From contig MDYQ01000278.1 in assembly GCA_003024175.1 (NCBI GenBank), positions 1-31,737 on the forward strand: 31,737 nucleotides of DNA. The letters run 5' to 3'. The translations under genes and the position numbers were made by a program. The DNA comes from Planoprotostelium fungivorum. Taxonomy: Eukaryota > Evosea > Variosea > Cavosteliida > Cavosteliaceae. Numbering within the stretch: the stretch's first letter is position 1; the number at the start of each line of letters is the position of its first letter. This document shows, one piece after another, positions 11,361 to 20,249 of this stretch. The notes beneath the pieces were generated by a model, which was not told the origin of the DNA, did no database searches, and saw nothing but the letters and a program-made list of their open reading frames with translations.

Positions 11361-11564
11361 ATGATGATGTTGGGCTCCAAATTGATTCAACAGAACAAGA
11401 AGCAAGAGAAGGAAGAGAAGAGGGAAGATCCTTGCCATAAATTAGCATGCGCCATACAAACATGTCTTCAAAATAATGGCTACCAGCAGAGTCGGTGTCA
11501 AGATGCATTAGACGCTTACAACCGATGTGTGGAGGAGCAAAAGAAGTCAACCAGAGATGAATAA
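11361..11564 (+). CDS. CMC4: CMC4-like twin CX9C protein (67 aa)
   Basis: A single-exon 67-residue protein with two CX9C motifs: CHKLACAIQTC and CQDALDAYNRC, with LQNNGYQQSR between them. An extra Cys inside the first motif and the sequence DPCHKLACAIQTCLQ match the Cmc4 family. These proteins fold as disulfide-linked helical hairpins in the mitochondrial intermembrane space after import by Mia40. The N-terminal 26 residues are charged and lysine-rich. The TAA stop lies inside AATAAA. It sits 86 nt after the MoaE stop and 73 nt before the next gene on the same strand. Another small CX9C family remains possible. Confidence 0.85.
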   Translation: MMMLGSKLIQQNKKQEKEEKREDPCHKLACAIQTCLQNNGYQQSRCQDALDAYNRCVEEQKKSTRDE

Positions 11565-11637
11565 AAGTCGTTACAGTACTTTTCCCGCCCTTTTTGATTT
11601 CAACAAACATCATCCAAAACACCAACACGCATCGAAG

Positions 11638-12270
11638 ATGTCAACAGAGACTCTAAAACGGCCTCTGCCTTCTTCCGAAGAAGACTTCATCCCTTTAGAT
11701 TCCACTACACCTCTAGACATCGACAAAGATGTTCAAGAAGACCCATCAACAGAGACATCGACACCGAAATCAACGCAGAACAAAGCAAAGCAGTCCAAGA
11801 GGAAAGTCAGGAGACTCACCACCGAAGACCTCGTCGGCAAGATCACAGACCTCCAAGCCGCCATGATCTCCGTGACCTCCAAGTTTGTCGATGGACAAGA
11901 GCTGAAGAACATGAGCGCTGTTCTGATCGCCTGGGAGAACTGGGCATCGCAAGTCCTTCCCCTCCCCTTCGATGAGTTTCTGCTACAAGCCGAACGTGAG
12001 GCCTCACGCTATCCATTCAAGGTGAGTTTTAAGAGTAAAGACCACCCTCCTCAATACTCAATCATTCTACCAAAGAAGGCCCTCCAAAGGTTGGCTGACG
12101 TGACAACGGCGGAGAATCCCCCTCAGGCCACCGGAGTTGAGGAACTGCAGCAAGATGAGACGGTCTCTCGCGCATCGGCACCCATAGACGTCAGCGACAC
12201 GACTGAAGAACAGCTGAGAGGAGGAGAAGAAGAAGAGGAGCTGATCATCGAGTGGGATGATGAAGAATAA
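11638..12270 (+). CDS. TIPIN/Csm3/Swi3-like protein, replication-fork protection (192-210 aa)
   Basis: About 60 acidic or Ser/Thr-rich residues, including a basic KQSKRKVRRL patch, precede a domain resembling the Swi3/TIPIN fold: LTTEDLVGKITDL, KFVDGQELKNM, then AWENWASQVLPLPFDEFLLQ. In TIPIN the same positions read G-hydrophobic-E, then HWAHRLFP and F-D-F, which is why I prefer it. TIPIN with Timeless stabilises stalled forks. The C-terminus is strongly acidic. The segment 12022-12075 starts GTGAGT, ends AG and is 54 nt, a multiple of three, so it may be an intron or be translated; spliced, the domain reads YPFKKALQRL, closer to the family. The stop lies within AATAAATAAA. The assignment rests on a short domain and is moderate. 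Confidence 0.5.
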   Translation: MSTETLKRPLPSSEEDFIPLDSTTPLDIDKDVQEDPSTETSTPKSTQNKAKQSKRKVRRLTTEDLVGKITDLQAAMISVTSKFVDGQELKNMSAVLIAWENWASQVLPLPFDEFLLQAEREASRYPFKVSFKSKDHPPQYSIILPKKALQRLADVTTAENPPQATGVEELQQDETVSRASAPIDVSDTTEEQLRGGEEEEELIIEWDDEE

Positions 12271-12481
12271 ATAAATACGTAACGCGAATTCCCTGATATC
12301 CACGCAAAAGGTATAGGGAATAGAAGATGGTTGCTGTGACACATATTCGAGGAAAAAGGAGACCCACTCGTGCTCCATTCTAGTTTCAGCTCGTGCGTTC
12401 GTTAATCAAAAGGGTCCTGGGTGCTTGTTCAACCAGTTTTCAGCAGTTGACAGAGTCACCATCGAGCGGCACGACGAGGAC

Positions 12482-14340
12482 ATGGAGGGCTATTACTTTG
12501 GTCGGGGGTGAGGAGTTGGGAGGAGATGTGGATATTAATTCTCCATGCTACAGCTCCTTCAAAAGGGAGGAGCGATCAGAGGAAGAGAGGGAGAGTGAGG
12601 ATGAGAGACAGCAGCCACCTTTTCAGTTCTACGATAATTCGGAGCCGTTTTATCCACCTCAATACAGATTCGGATCGGTAATGCACCAGCCCATACACAA
12701 TCAAGATTACCAATATACGCACGATCCTTACTCGTATCAACCAGTTCACCCGGTACCATTCGAATATGGCACACCTGTGAGTCAAATCGATGTTTTATGT
12801 ATGGGTGATATCATATCTCACGTCCGTTAGGCCCCCATGCAACCCTCCTTCTATCTACAAGATCTAGCTGGAGGTTCTAACAGCGCCTATCGTCCACCCA
12901 TTCCACTGTCAATGCCCCAGATACTGCCAACCGTCCACCCTCTTATCCCCAGTTTCAACCAATACACTATGCCTATGCATAGAGAGATGTATCCCCACAG
13001 CAACTATTCTTCAGAATGCACCACAACATCCTATAACCCATCACTCGTGAGAACAGAGACAACCGTTCGAACTACTGTGCATGCGACGTGAGATGATTGG
13101 TCGGTTGAAACATGTCTAATCATCACATTACAGAAAGAAACCAAAGACGGAAGTTGAAGATCACCCGGGTGTAACTCGTTTCCGTTTGGCTCGTCAACCT
13201 GCACCCGAACAGAGGAGATGTTACCTCAAAGAGAACAGGTGCAATGGCGACGGCGGTCGCTTCTGTCCATATTGACGACGACAGATACATCAAGCCCAAC
13301 CCCATCGTAATTAAAGAGGTCGTCCACTCGACTCAGCCCAAGATCTTAACGGCCAAAGTGACCGTCAGATTGGGTGCGTGGATTTGTATTTCAAATCGCG
13401 CGCGAAAACTGACTCACCACAGCGGACGAGGATGGAAGGGAGATTCCGCACGATGATCCCATGCACATCATCGCGAAAGACAGCGTCGAGCAGGTGATGA
13501 TCTCGGAGCATGCATCACAGAGATTCTGAAAGACATCAGACTCTGGAGCGTAAACGACTGCCCACTGGTGATTTCGACGATTATCTGCCAGAAGCCAAGT
13601 ACCAGCTGAAGGTGAAGACATCATCATCACCTGTCGCCCATCAACATCACATCTCACGATGATGATGACGTTCTCGTTCTGTAGATGAATAGAGACAGGT
13701 GATCTGCCCGGGAGTCAAAGAGACAAGGTTCAGGCTCATCTTCTTCGTGGAATATTCGACGGAATACGGCTCGAACGGGGAGGAGAAGATCTGCTCGGAT
13801 GTCATTCAATTGAAAGGAAACAAGAGCATCAGTGGAATACGTGAGTTTCTGTTCACATCATCACATCAACATCAAATCACATCACACCGACATCACATCA
13901 TCGTGATCCATTCGTCATCACGATACCATCGTGACGTCACACGAACCCAACGAAACGTCTCCACATCCACACACGTCACCATCACCGACACCATCTCCAC
14001 GTTCTGACCCCCGGCAGCTCCCATCTTGAACGACATCATCCCCAAAGTTGGTCTCCCCCACACGAAAAACGAAGTTTGGATCAAGGGAAGAGACATCAGA
14101 AGGAAACCGGGAGAAGTCAGAGTCCTCTTTGATGGCATAGAGGGAGAGGTAACCAGTGCAACAGAGAACTTGGTCTGTGTCATCGCACCCATCAGGCCGG
14201 ACCTGATCAAAGATGAGAAGAGAGTGCAGGTGTCTGTCTACAATCTGTACCCAAAGATAGCTGCACCGAGTAGTTCAGTGCTGTACTACACCTACTCTGT
14301 CAACGCAAGGCAACCTGCCGTGCATTGTGTGAGGACATAA
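12482..14340 (+). CDS. IPT/TIG-domain protein, putative transcription factor, about 445 aa
   Basis: About nine exons. The first (12482-12507) supplies MEGYYFGRG. An acidic stretch follows, then about 130 residues rich in Pro, Tyr, Gln, His and Ser, typical of a low-complexity activation region. A basic KKPKTE leads into a beta-rich domain: VTRFRLARQPAPEQRRCYL, ENRYIKPNPIVI, VRLADEDGREIPHDDP, AKYQLKVICPGVKETRF and FFVEYSTEYG. The C-terminal 105 residues look like an IPT/TIG immunoglobulin fold, beginning PILNDIIPKVG and containing VWIKGRDI and VRVLFDG. The order DNA-binding-like beta domain then IPT recalls Rel, CSL or similar amoebozoan factors, but I cannot name the family. Introns at 13612-13698 and 13841-14017 hold CATCATC-like low complexity. 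The acceptor choice at 13539 rests on reading frame. Confidence 0.6.
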
Positions 14341-14630
14341 GACGGGAATATGTCTATATAAATGGAGGATCATGTCACGTCTCTTCTTCTCCTGTCTTTC
14401 TCTGTTCGTGTTGTGATGGTGCTTCTATTTGTGAGAGAAGTTGATTCGACTCGATATAGTCTTTCACTCACAGACAGGTTATCCTGCCAGATCACAAGTG
14501 GCTCTCTTCTATTTGTCACTGTGCGAACGGCTCGATAATAAAAAGTGGGCATTAATTACTATCTACAATGTGACAATTTTCACTTTCTCAGATTTTCTGG
14601 TCGGGCACAACAGGAGATACATCGGAGAGC
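14341..14630. other. Intergenic interval with a TATA-like element
   Basis: 290 nt between the IPT gene and the OTUD6-like gene. TATATAAAT at 14355-14363 is the only promoter-like motif I see. It is 268 nt before the next ATG, so it may serve a long leader or mean nothing. No gene is visible. Confidence 0.4.
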
Positions 14631-15463
14631 ATGTCTAAAGCAAAGAAGAGAACGAAGAAGATCCGTCATGACCCATACGGTAGAGGGGATTCTTCTCTGA
14701 TGGACATCGAAGACGAAGTCGAGCTCAATACATTGGCGGAACAAGAATCCAAGGAAGAGAAGAAATCGAACAAAATCGTCATATCGGAGGAGTCTGTGAA
14801 GAACATGCTGGAAAATGAGGGTGATGCGGGTGACGACGAAGAACAAGAGGAATCCAAGAAGGGTAAGGTGCGAACATGTGTTTGTCATACTCAATTCAGA
14901 TAGAGACGAGAGGGAAGGTACAACAACGGCATAAATTGGAATACAGAGAGTTGAAGGCAAAGATCAGTGCTTTAGAGAAACAAAAGTGAGACAATCATCG
15001 ATGACATATCATTGGTGATGTTTGGAATGTACCGTATCAAACATAGACATCAACATCACATCTGATGTTGTGCAGGAGTAGAAAGAATTCCAAGAACGAA
15101 AAGAAAGAGAAGAAGGAGATCACCAAACAGATCAAACAAATGTTAGGAGGTGACACGGCTCTTCTCTCATCATCTAACTCCCCCAGATCTGAAAGAGAAA
15201 CACGAAAAAGAATTGAAAGAGTTTGACGAACAACAGAAGAGGTGTGTCCTCTCATCCATTCATCCATCAATCACGTCAATCATCACCATCATCGTCGTCG
15301 CTCACCATCTCTCAGCGGTCGAACAAAAGCACAAGAGGAGCGTCTTTCTAAATTCACGTTCAACCCAGAGATGTTCAACAAGATCTCAGACCCCATTCAC
15401 TTGTCAAATATCGTCAAGTCAAACTACGACGCATCACCACCCGTCATCAACTTCAAGTCGTGA
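14631..15463 (+). CDS. Charged coiled-coil protein resembling the N-terminal half of OTUD6, without an OTU domain
   Basis: Five exons (14631-14862, 14904-14985, 15076-15149, 15187-15241, 15316-15463) encode about 196 residues. The first 77 are acidic with a basic start (KAKKRTKKIRHDPYGRG). The coiled-coil then reads QQRHKLEYRELKAKISALE, NEKKEKKEITKQIKQM and DLKEKHEKELKEF. This pattern (RH..E..ELKAKI..L, then KKEKKEI, then L..KHE.EL) is what precedes the catalytic domain in OTUD6-type deubiquitinases. Here the chain ends 55 residues later with no Cys/His protease motif, and a TGA stop is followed closely by the convergent TupA-like gene. It may therefore be a different coiled-coil family or an OTUD6 relative lacking its enzyme. 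Most likely nuclear or cytosolic. Confidence 0.5.
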
Positions 15464-15534
15464 TAAAACCATTCACAAACGACACGCCTCTATCATTTGT
15501 ATCGATATTGCTCTATAATTTATGTTTTATTTGG

Positions 15535-16620
15535 CTATTTACAGTTCATGGGTTGCATGAGAGGTCCATTGACTGAGAACAAGACAGTGCCCTTGGAAGA
15601 TGTCTTTGTCCCTCTCCTTGTGTCTCTCACTCTCTTCGATTTATCCACTGCAGATTGGAGATCTGATGCTTTCATGTAGATCGGAACACCTGCATCGTCC
15701 ATCAGAATCATGAGATGTGATTACAAGATGCACTCACCCGATGACTCGACGGCGAATCCTTGGATGATCGTCTGACCTCTCGGACCTTTGAGATAATCGA
15801 GGAAGTCTAATGCGAGGGGTGATGGCTTCTGTTGGAGTAGTGCGTAGCACGAGTTGAGAAGCAGCTCGCCACCGGCAACCATCAGTTGAGATGAAGAGAG
15901 TGTGTGTTGTGTCTTCATCCATGTGGCGAAGTCACTCAAGACATAACAACCGACGATGTCTGCCTCTTGCAATGCAGCCTGTGTCCACGTGAGTTCTTGA
16001 AGACATACGATCGACATCGAATCGTCTCCCACCTGAGGGAAGACAGAGCACTTGTAATACCAATCTTGTTCTCCAAGCCAAGGTTCTTCTCCGATGTTGC
16101 ACCAGATCTTCCTCTCTCTCACATTGGTCGCCGAGAGGTCATTTCGGCTGAGAAAGAGTTTCATCTGAGGTGTGCGGCGCGCCGTCTCTGCGATCTTTTG
16201 GAAAGCAACTTCGATGGTGTCCTCCTCTTCGATGCCAGCCGGGTTGTGTGATGGACCGACCAAGATGAAGCGGTCGTGGAAGACGAGACTGTGATGGACG
16301 GCGAATCCTTCGGTGATGGCGCTCCTCTCCTGCTCTCGCTCATATGTGAGGGCGATGTCAATGTCTCCCTTCCTCAAGCCTTGGAGGTTGTGGTGAGAGA
16401 TGTTCTGATGCCATGCGATGGCAAAGTCCGCCTTTCGACTGTGGAGATAGTCCTCGGCGAGAGCTTTCAGAATGCCGGTTGGTCCCGCACCTCCATTTCC
16501 CAATCTCAACTTGATGCTACCTCTTCCGTAGACTTCTTGAGGGGTGGGGTTGTATGTGTTGGTGTCGATGGCTGATCGGGTCAGTCTTACGGGTTAAATG
16601 TGTGATGTCTTACGTCTCAT
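15535..16620 (-). CDS. TupA-type (tungstate/molybdate-binding fold) PBP-like protein, about 330 aa
   Basis: The central exon (16571-15738) is followed by a 48-nt intron and a last exon ending with TAG at 15535. A 7-nt first exon, ATG at 16620, is inferred. Family features: LRLGNGGAGPTGILKAL at the start, GDIDIALTYE, FHDRFILVGPSHNPAG, FLSRNDLSATNVRE (the SRxDxSaTxxxE oxyanion loop), IWCNIGEEPW, then a C-terminal lobe ending GPRGQTIIQGF. These match bacterial tungstate ABC-transporter binding proteins and, more closely, the PBP-like proteins of fungi. No signal peptide or membrane anchor is visible, unlike bacterial TupA, so it may act in the cytosol or the N-terminus may be misplaced. A molybdopterin synthase pair lies about 4 kb away. 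It converges with the OTUD6-like gene 71 nt away, and AATAAA follows the stop. Confidence 0.8.
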
Positions 16621-16831
16621 TTGCGGCTGGTGACTGTCTAGAGATACTTAATATGCGGCTTAGCCCGGCGAAGTCGTAGTGTGTGTCAAAAGGGCTCCTT
16701 TGGATTCGCGTTCCTTTTAGATAGATTTAAGTTCGGAAGCGTACGCCCTCTCTGGCTGCGTCCACTGAGATGACGGTCGGGTGATGCGCCCTCTCTCGTG
16801 TGCGGATGCTGAAATATGAAAGCATCAAAAT

Positions 16832-16849
16832 AAATGAAACGTTTCATTT
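16832..16849. repeat. Perfect 18-bp palindrome AAATGAAACGTTTCATTT
   Basis: AAATGAAAC is followed directly by its inverse complement GTTTCATTT. Just before it, GATGCT and AGCATC (16805-16826) can pair around a 10-nt loop. Two adjacent hairpins in a non-coding stretch about 210 nt upstream of the TupA-like gene could be an operator or a structured RNA. Confidence 0.7.
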
Positions 16850-17365
16850 TGCCCGTGGAGTGTTCAGACTTGGAGACAATACAAAGCTTTGCGATGGGAA
16901 GTTTCATCGAAGTTTCAGCGATCTGAGACTAGAAGAGGGAGCATCCTATGTGGAAAGAGGAAGGAAGTGGGGGCAACAAAGAAATGGACGAGGAAGTCAA
17001 GTGCTATCTTTTTATCTCTGTGTGATGCTACACAAAGTGATGCGACGCCAACACGGATGGACGTGGTGGAAGTTTTTGTTGTGTGCCTATTGTGGAGCGT
17101 CTTCGTCCGACATCACCGGGCGTGGCGTCGCATTGACCTCAGAACATGAGTGTAATCAATGGGACGGCTGCACACGTGTATCTCATCAATGGGTGGAGCC
17201 TTATTGCATTTCATTAATACTTATCGAAAAGTTGTGGAAAGTTTGAAGCAGAGATTCAGATGCGTGATGCAGCCGGAGGTGATGCACTGCGAACAGCGCT
17301 GCAGATGGGGTCTGTTTCAGAAATAGGTATCTGAGTGAGTGAGTGACCCCCCTGTCAAGTGATAG

Positions 17366-17631
17366 GATACTCAAATACTCAGGACAGTAGTCATCGCACG
17401 TGGGATGAGACGGCGTCCCATCTGAGAGGAAGATGCATCCGAGCGGGAGTCCAACAACAAGACGAAGGATATAGCATCGATGAAGGTGGATCGTGCGTGA
17501 TCGTCTTCATCACACGATGTGATATGTGATGTGATGTGACATGTGTTGCCGGCTGAAGCAACGTAACGCATCATATCTAGAATGAGTATTGACGAGTGAG
17601 TGCTCAATGGAATGCGATACTCAAATACCCA
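17366..17631. repeat. Direct repeat pair GATACTCAAATAC(T/C)CA
   Basis: The 16-nt sequence at 17366-17381 recurs with one mismatch at 17616-17631, 250 nt apart, in the gene-poor interval. An inverted partial copy, TGAGTATT, is at 17583-17590. Confidence 0.6.
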
Positions 17632-18081
17632 TTCCTGGTCTGTTTGCGATGGGTCGAGAGACTGTTTGCCGGTGGAGAGTGCATCACATCCATCAACATC
17701 CAAACATTGGCCGTGTGTCCTGACGAAGAGAGAACCAGGTTGATACGACACAGACAGCGCTGTGGCGGCAGGTGCGGGTGCGGAAAGGACAAACAGCTGA
17801 AAAAGAAGGGAAAGTCTGCGATGTTTACTTCTGTACGCTGCCTTGTGATGCATTTAGGGACAGATTTCCCTATTCTTCTGAATTTGAGTGGTACGCGGCC
17901 TCCGCGGTGATATGTGTACAGATTTGGCTGCCACCTAAGTTCGTATTTCAGACGAACGAGCGGGGAACTATCTCTTAATCAGCCTTCAAGACATCGCAAA
18001 GAATCTAAAGTGATGGATGACTAGATTTTCCCATCTGCACTGAGTGTGGAGTTAGATTCTCCCATCATAACATTCCAAGCA

Positions 18082-18784
18082 ATGCCGAACGACCTGCTCT
18101 CCACCCTCAGCAGCCCCCTCATGAGCGATGAGGACGAGTTCCTCTTCGATGAATCGAACTATGGCCCCTTCGAACTACCCTTTCACACTTTTGTGAAGAC
18201 GTTAGACGATACGAAGATGGAGGCGAGATACTGCGACAAAGAGAGGTCCGGACAAGCTCTCAGGTTCAGATTTATTGCACAGAAGATCCACCTTCAGCCA
18301 GTACAACTCTTCGAGGTACCATCCCACGCATATCTTGTGGCGGAGCTCTGTGAGTTTTATCAAAGCCAGCATGTGTGACTGACCGAGAGTGCAGTCGATC
18401 ACTACACAGGGCTGAGGTTGAGCGATGCGGAACAGAGGATGTTGGTCTTTCGAGCACCGAGGCAGCAGCAAGCGTCCGATGATGCACCCCTGTTCTATGA
18501 CGGCAACACACCTTATTTAGAGAAGAGGCACTCACCGTCTGGGGATGGTTCCTTTACCATAAGTTTCGGGGTGAGAATGCAAGTCTCTTCCGTGCTCATC
18601 CTCTCAGTTACTATCGCCCACGACGTTCTTCAACATGCAAGAGGTTCCCGAGAGGGAGCTCTTTGTTCGTTTCACCATCCATCAACTCGGGATATTTCCA
18701 GGTTGTGATAGCTGTGATTCCCTACCATTCCGAGTCACGAAAGAGAATCAGAACAGAAGGAAGAGGAGGAGACTGAGTCTGTAG
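18082..18784 (+). CDS. Unrecognised, probably nuclear protein (206 aa)
   Basis: Three exons (18082-18349, 18395-18570, 18608-18784) join in phase. The first 40 residues are Ser/Asp/Glu-rich and acidic (SDEDEFLFDE). A conserved-looking globular part follows: ALRFRFIAQKIHLQPVQLF, AYLVAELFDHYTGLRLSD, RMLVFRAPRQ, DGSFTISFGLLSPTTFFN and ERELFVRFTIHQLGIFPG. It ends in a bipartite-like basic cluster, RRKRRRLSL, a plausible nuclear localisation signal. The alternating hydrophobic strands suggest a beta-sandwich of the kind found in Rel/STAT-like factors, but I do not recognise the family. It faces the zinc-cluster/PAS gene on the opposite strand. Splice borders are supported by frame and by the 45- and 37-nt introns; the start is the first in-frame ATG. 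Confidence 0.5.
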
Positions 18785-19209
18785 CCTTCATCGATTCTGA
18801 AGAAAGGGTTATTTAAGAAGAAGTTGCCACGGACAATGAGCCACTAGAATTGCACATATAGAAATGAAGTCCGCCAGCGATTTCGCACTCTTTTTTCAGA
18901 GGAGCATGAGACGACATTTTAGATGCATTGGCTCTTCGTTCCTCTCAATACCGAGGGAGAAGGCAGGAAAGAGAAGCAGAACAACATGGGCATGCGAAGC
19001 AGATCCCTCTTCAGAGCGATGCAGAGGGTTCCTGTGAGTGTCATCGTTCATCGCAATGATCTGTGTCACCTTCTACGAAGCCCGTTCCGTTCTCTTTCAT
19101 ATTTAGAGGCATCTCATCTTTATTGTCCCAGATGCGTAACTTTGAACATCATCACCATCCATAGAGGCACGGACGGACACTCACCTCTGCTGGCGTCATC
19201 ATCGTCTCA
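18785..19209. other. Convergent intergenic interval
   Basis: 425 nt between two converging genes. On the minus strand AATAAA at about 19119-19124 is a likely polyadenylation signal for the PAS gene. An alternative last exon of that gene, spliced from 19221 to about 19184 and ending in the TAA of this AATAAA, is possible but weak. Nothing else is evident. Confidence 0.4.
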
Positions 19210-20057
19210 TCATCGGACCCACTGTTGAACCATTTTTGTTTTTCGCATCAGTTTTCCATCAGATGATCGGAATGACACCTCGTAGTGATTGAGATCGAAC
19301 TTGATGATGTCGAAGAGGAAACTGTGATCCCATGCTCCTGTGGGTAGTTCTAAATCGAAACCAGTGAATCGTCTAAAAGCATTATTTACGTACGCCACGA
19401 TGCCAAAATGACTCGAGATGATGTGCGGAACAGATGCATCGCAACATTTGTTTGTGAGTTCCTGTCACTGTGTTGGTGTCTATGTGATTCGGTTTTTCCG
19501 GTTGGTAGTCAATGGTGCATTGAGATTTTAGGGAGGGGGGGGTCTTAGTTCTCATGATACGATGTCTATTGTAGAATAAAAGTCTCTGACGAGTTGTTGA
19601 CGCTGATCTTCGTTCATGAATCTTAGAAGATCGTTGCGCTTCTGATGGAGGGCAGTAGAAAATTCTCTCATCTTCTTTCCTTCGTCTTCACTGCATCGCC
19701 CAATGATTCATGTCAAATGACCTTCTCTCGTGCGTGTGATGTTCGCGTTGCGACGAAACCCTTTGTGAGCTGATCGATCAGAGCGCCATTAATGATGAAA
19801 TCTCGTGTGTAAGGATGAAGTTGGATGGGTCCATCTTGAGTGGGCTCGACTATTTCCGACAGCTGATGGATCGGAGTGAGAATAACAACCAAAATGCAAA
19901 CATCTTAGCACACCGGTGTCGGACGACATCAATGGAGTCGATTCTCACCACTGTCACAAGATAGATGCGATCTTCTACATCGAACGCATGCCCTCTTCTC
20001 GTATTTAGACCTTTTCTGCGGTCGATTGGCTTCTATCTCATTTGCATCTCCATCCAT
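19210..20057 (-). CDS. Zinc-cluster / PAS-domain regulator, AcuK/Ert1-like, possibly degenerate (218 aa)
   Basis: Four exons (20057-19949, 19903-19722, 19674-19561, 19461-19210) join in phase. The N-terminus has KRACVRCRRSHLSCDSG, the first half of a fungal-type Zn2Cys6 DNA-binding cluster (CX2CX6C). The expected second half (RPCxxCxxxG...C) is not in the spliced product. The last exon is PAS-like: PHIISSHFGIVAYVNNAFR and RFTGFDLELPTGAW. A single N-terminal Zn cluster plus a C-terminal PAS fold is the layout of the Ert1/AcuK regulators of gluconeogenesis, but this protein is much shorter. A middle segment includes QLHPYTRDFIINGALIDQL and a helical region. The GTATCA donor at 19560 is unusual. 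With half the Zn cluster unaccounted for, this may be a decaying gene or my exon 1-2 junction may be wrong. Confidence 0.55.
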
Positions 20058-20249
20058 TGATGGAACAATGTGTAATGATTCTCCCTTATGATCCGTCTCT
20101 GACGTGAACTTGACAAACGCGAATATCCTTGAGATTCTATTGTATGTCTATAGTATGGTGCGTAACATCACACACCCACATGGACATCTGCAACGGCTCA
20201 ATCCATGGTCGATAAAGAAGACAAATGAGACGAGAGAGAAGGAGGTTGT

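Larger units (their letters stand above)
16621..18081. other. Gene-poor interval, 1.46 kb
   Basis: No reading frame here has convincing family features or introns of the local type. Open frames of 148 codons (plus strand, from 16800, no ATG start) and 160 codons (minus strand, from 17853) look like chance. The minus one starts with a hydrophobic stretch that could mimic a signal peptide. The interval holds the palindrome at 16832-16849, a short GTGA run at 17335-17347 and GATGTGAT-type low complexity near 17515-17545. It would contain the promoters of both divergent flanking genes. Confidence 0.5.

Noticed and set aside
13841-14017. CATCATC/ATCACATC-rich runs resembling a repeat array
   Set aside because: They lie within introns, have no regular repeat and spacer structure, and are simple-sequence drift seen in many introns here. 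Not CRISPR.
16800-17246. 148-codon plus-strand frame in the gene-poor interval
   Set aside because: Starts at GTG and shows no family pattern, no intron structure like its neighbours and odd composition; most likely chance.
17371-17853. 160-codon minus-strand frame with an apparent signal peptide and a QCLDVDGC segment reminiscent of ricin-type lectins
   Set aside because: The lectin likeness covers only about 20 residues, and the rest is low complexity from GATGTGAT-type repeats. Without RNA I cannot support it.
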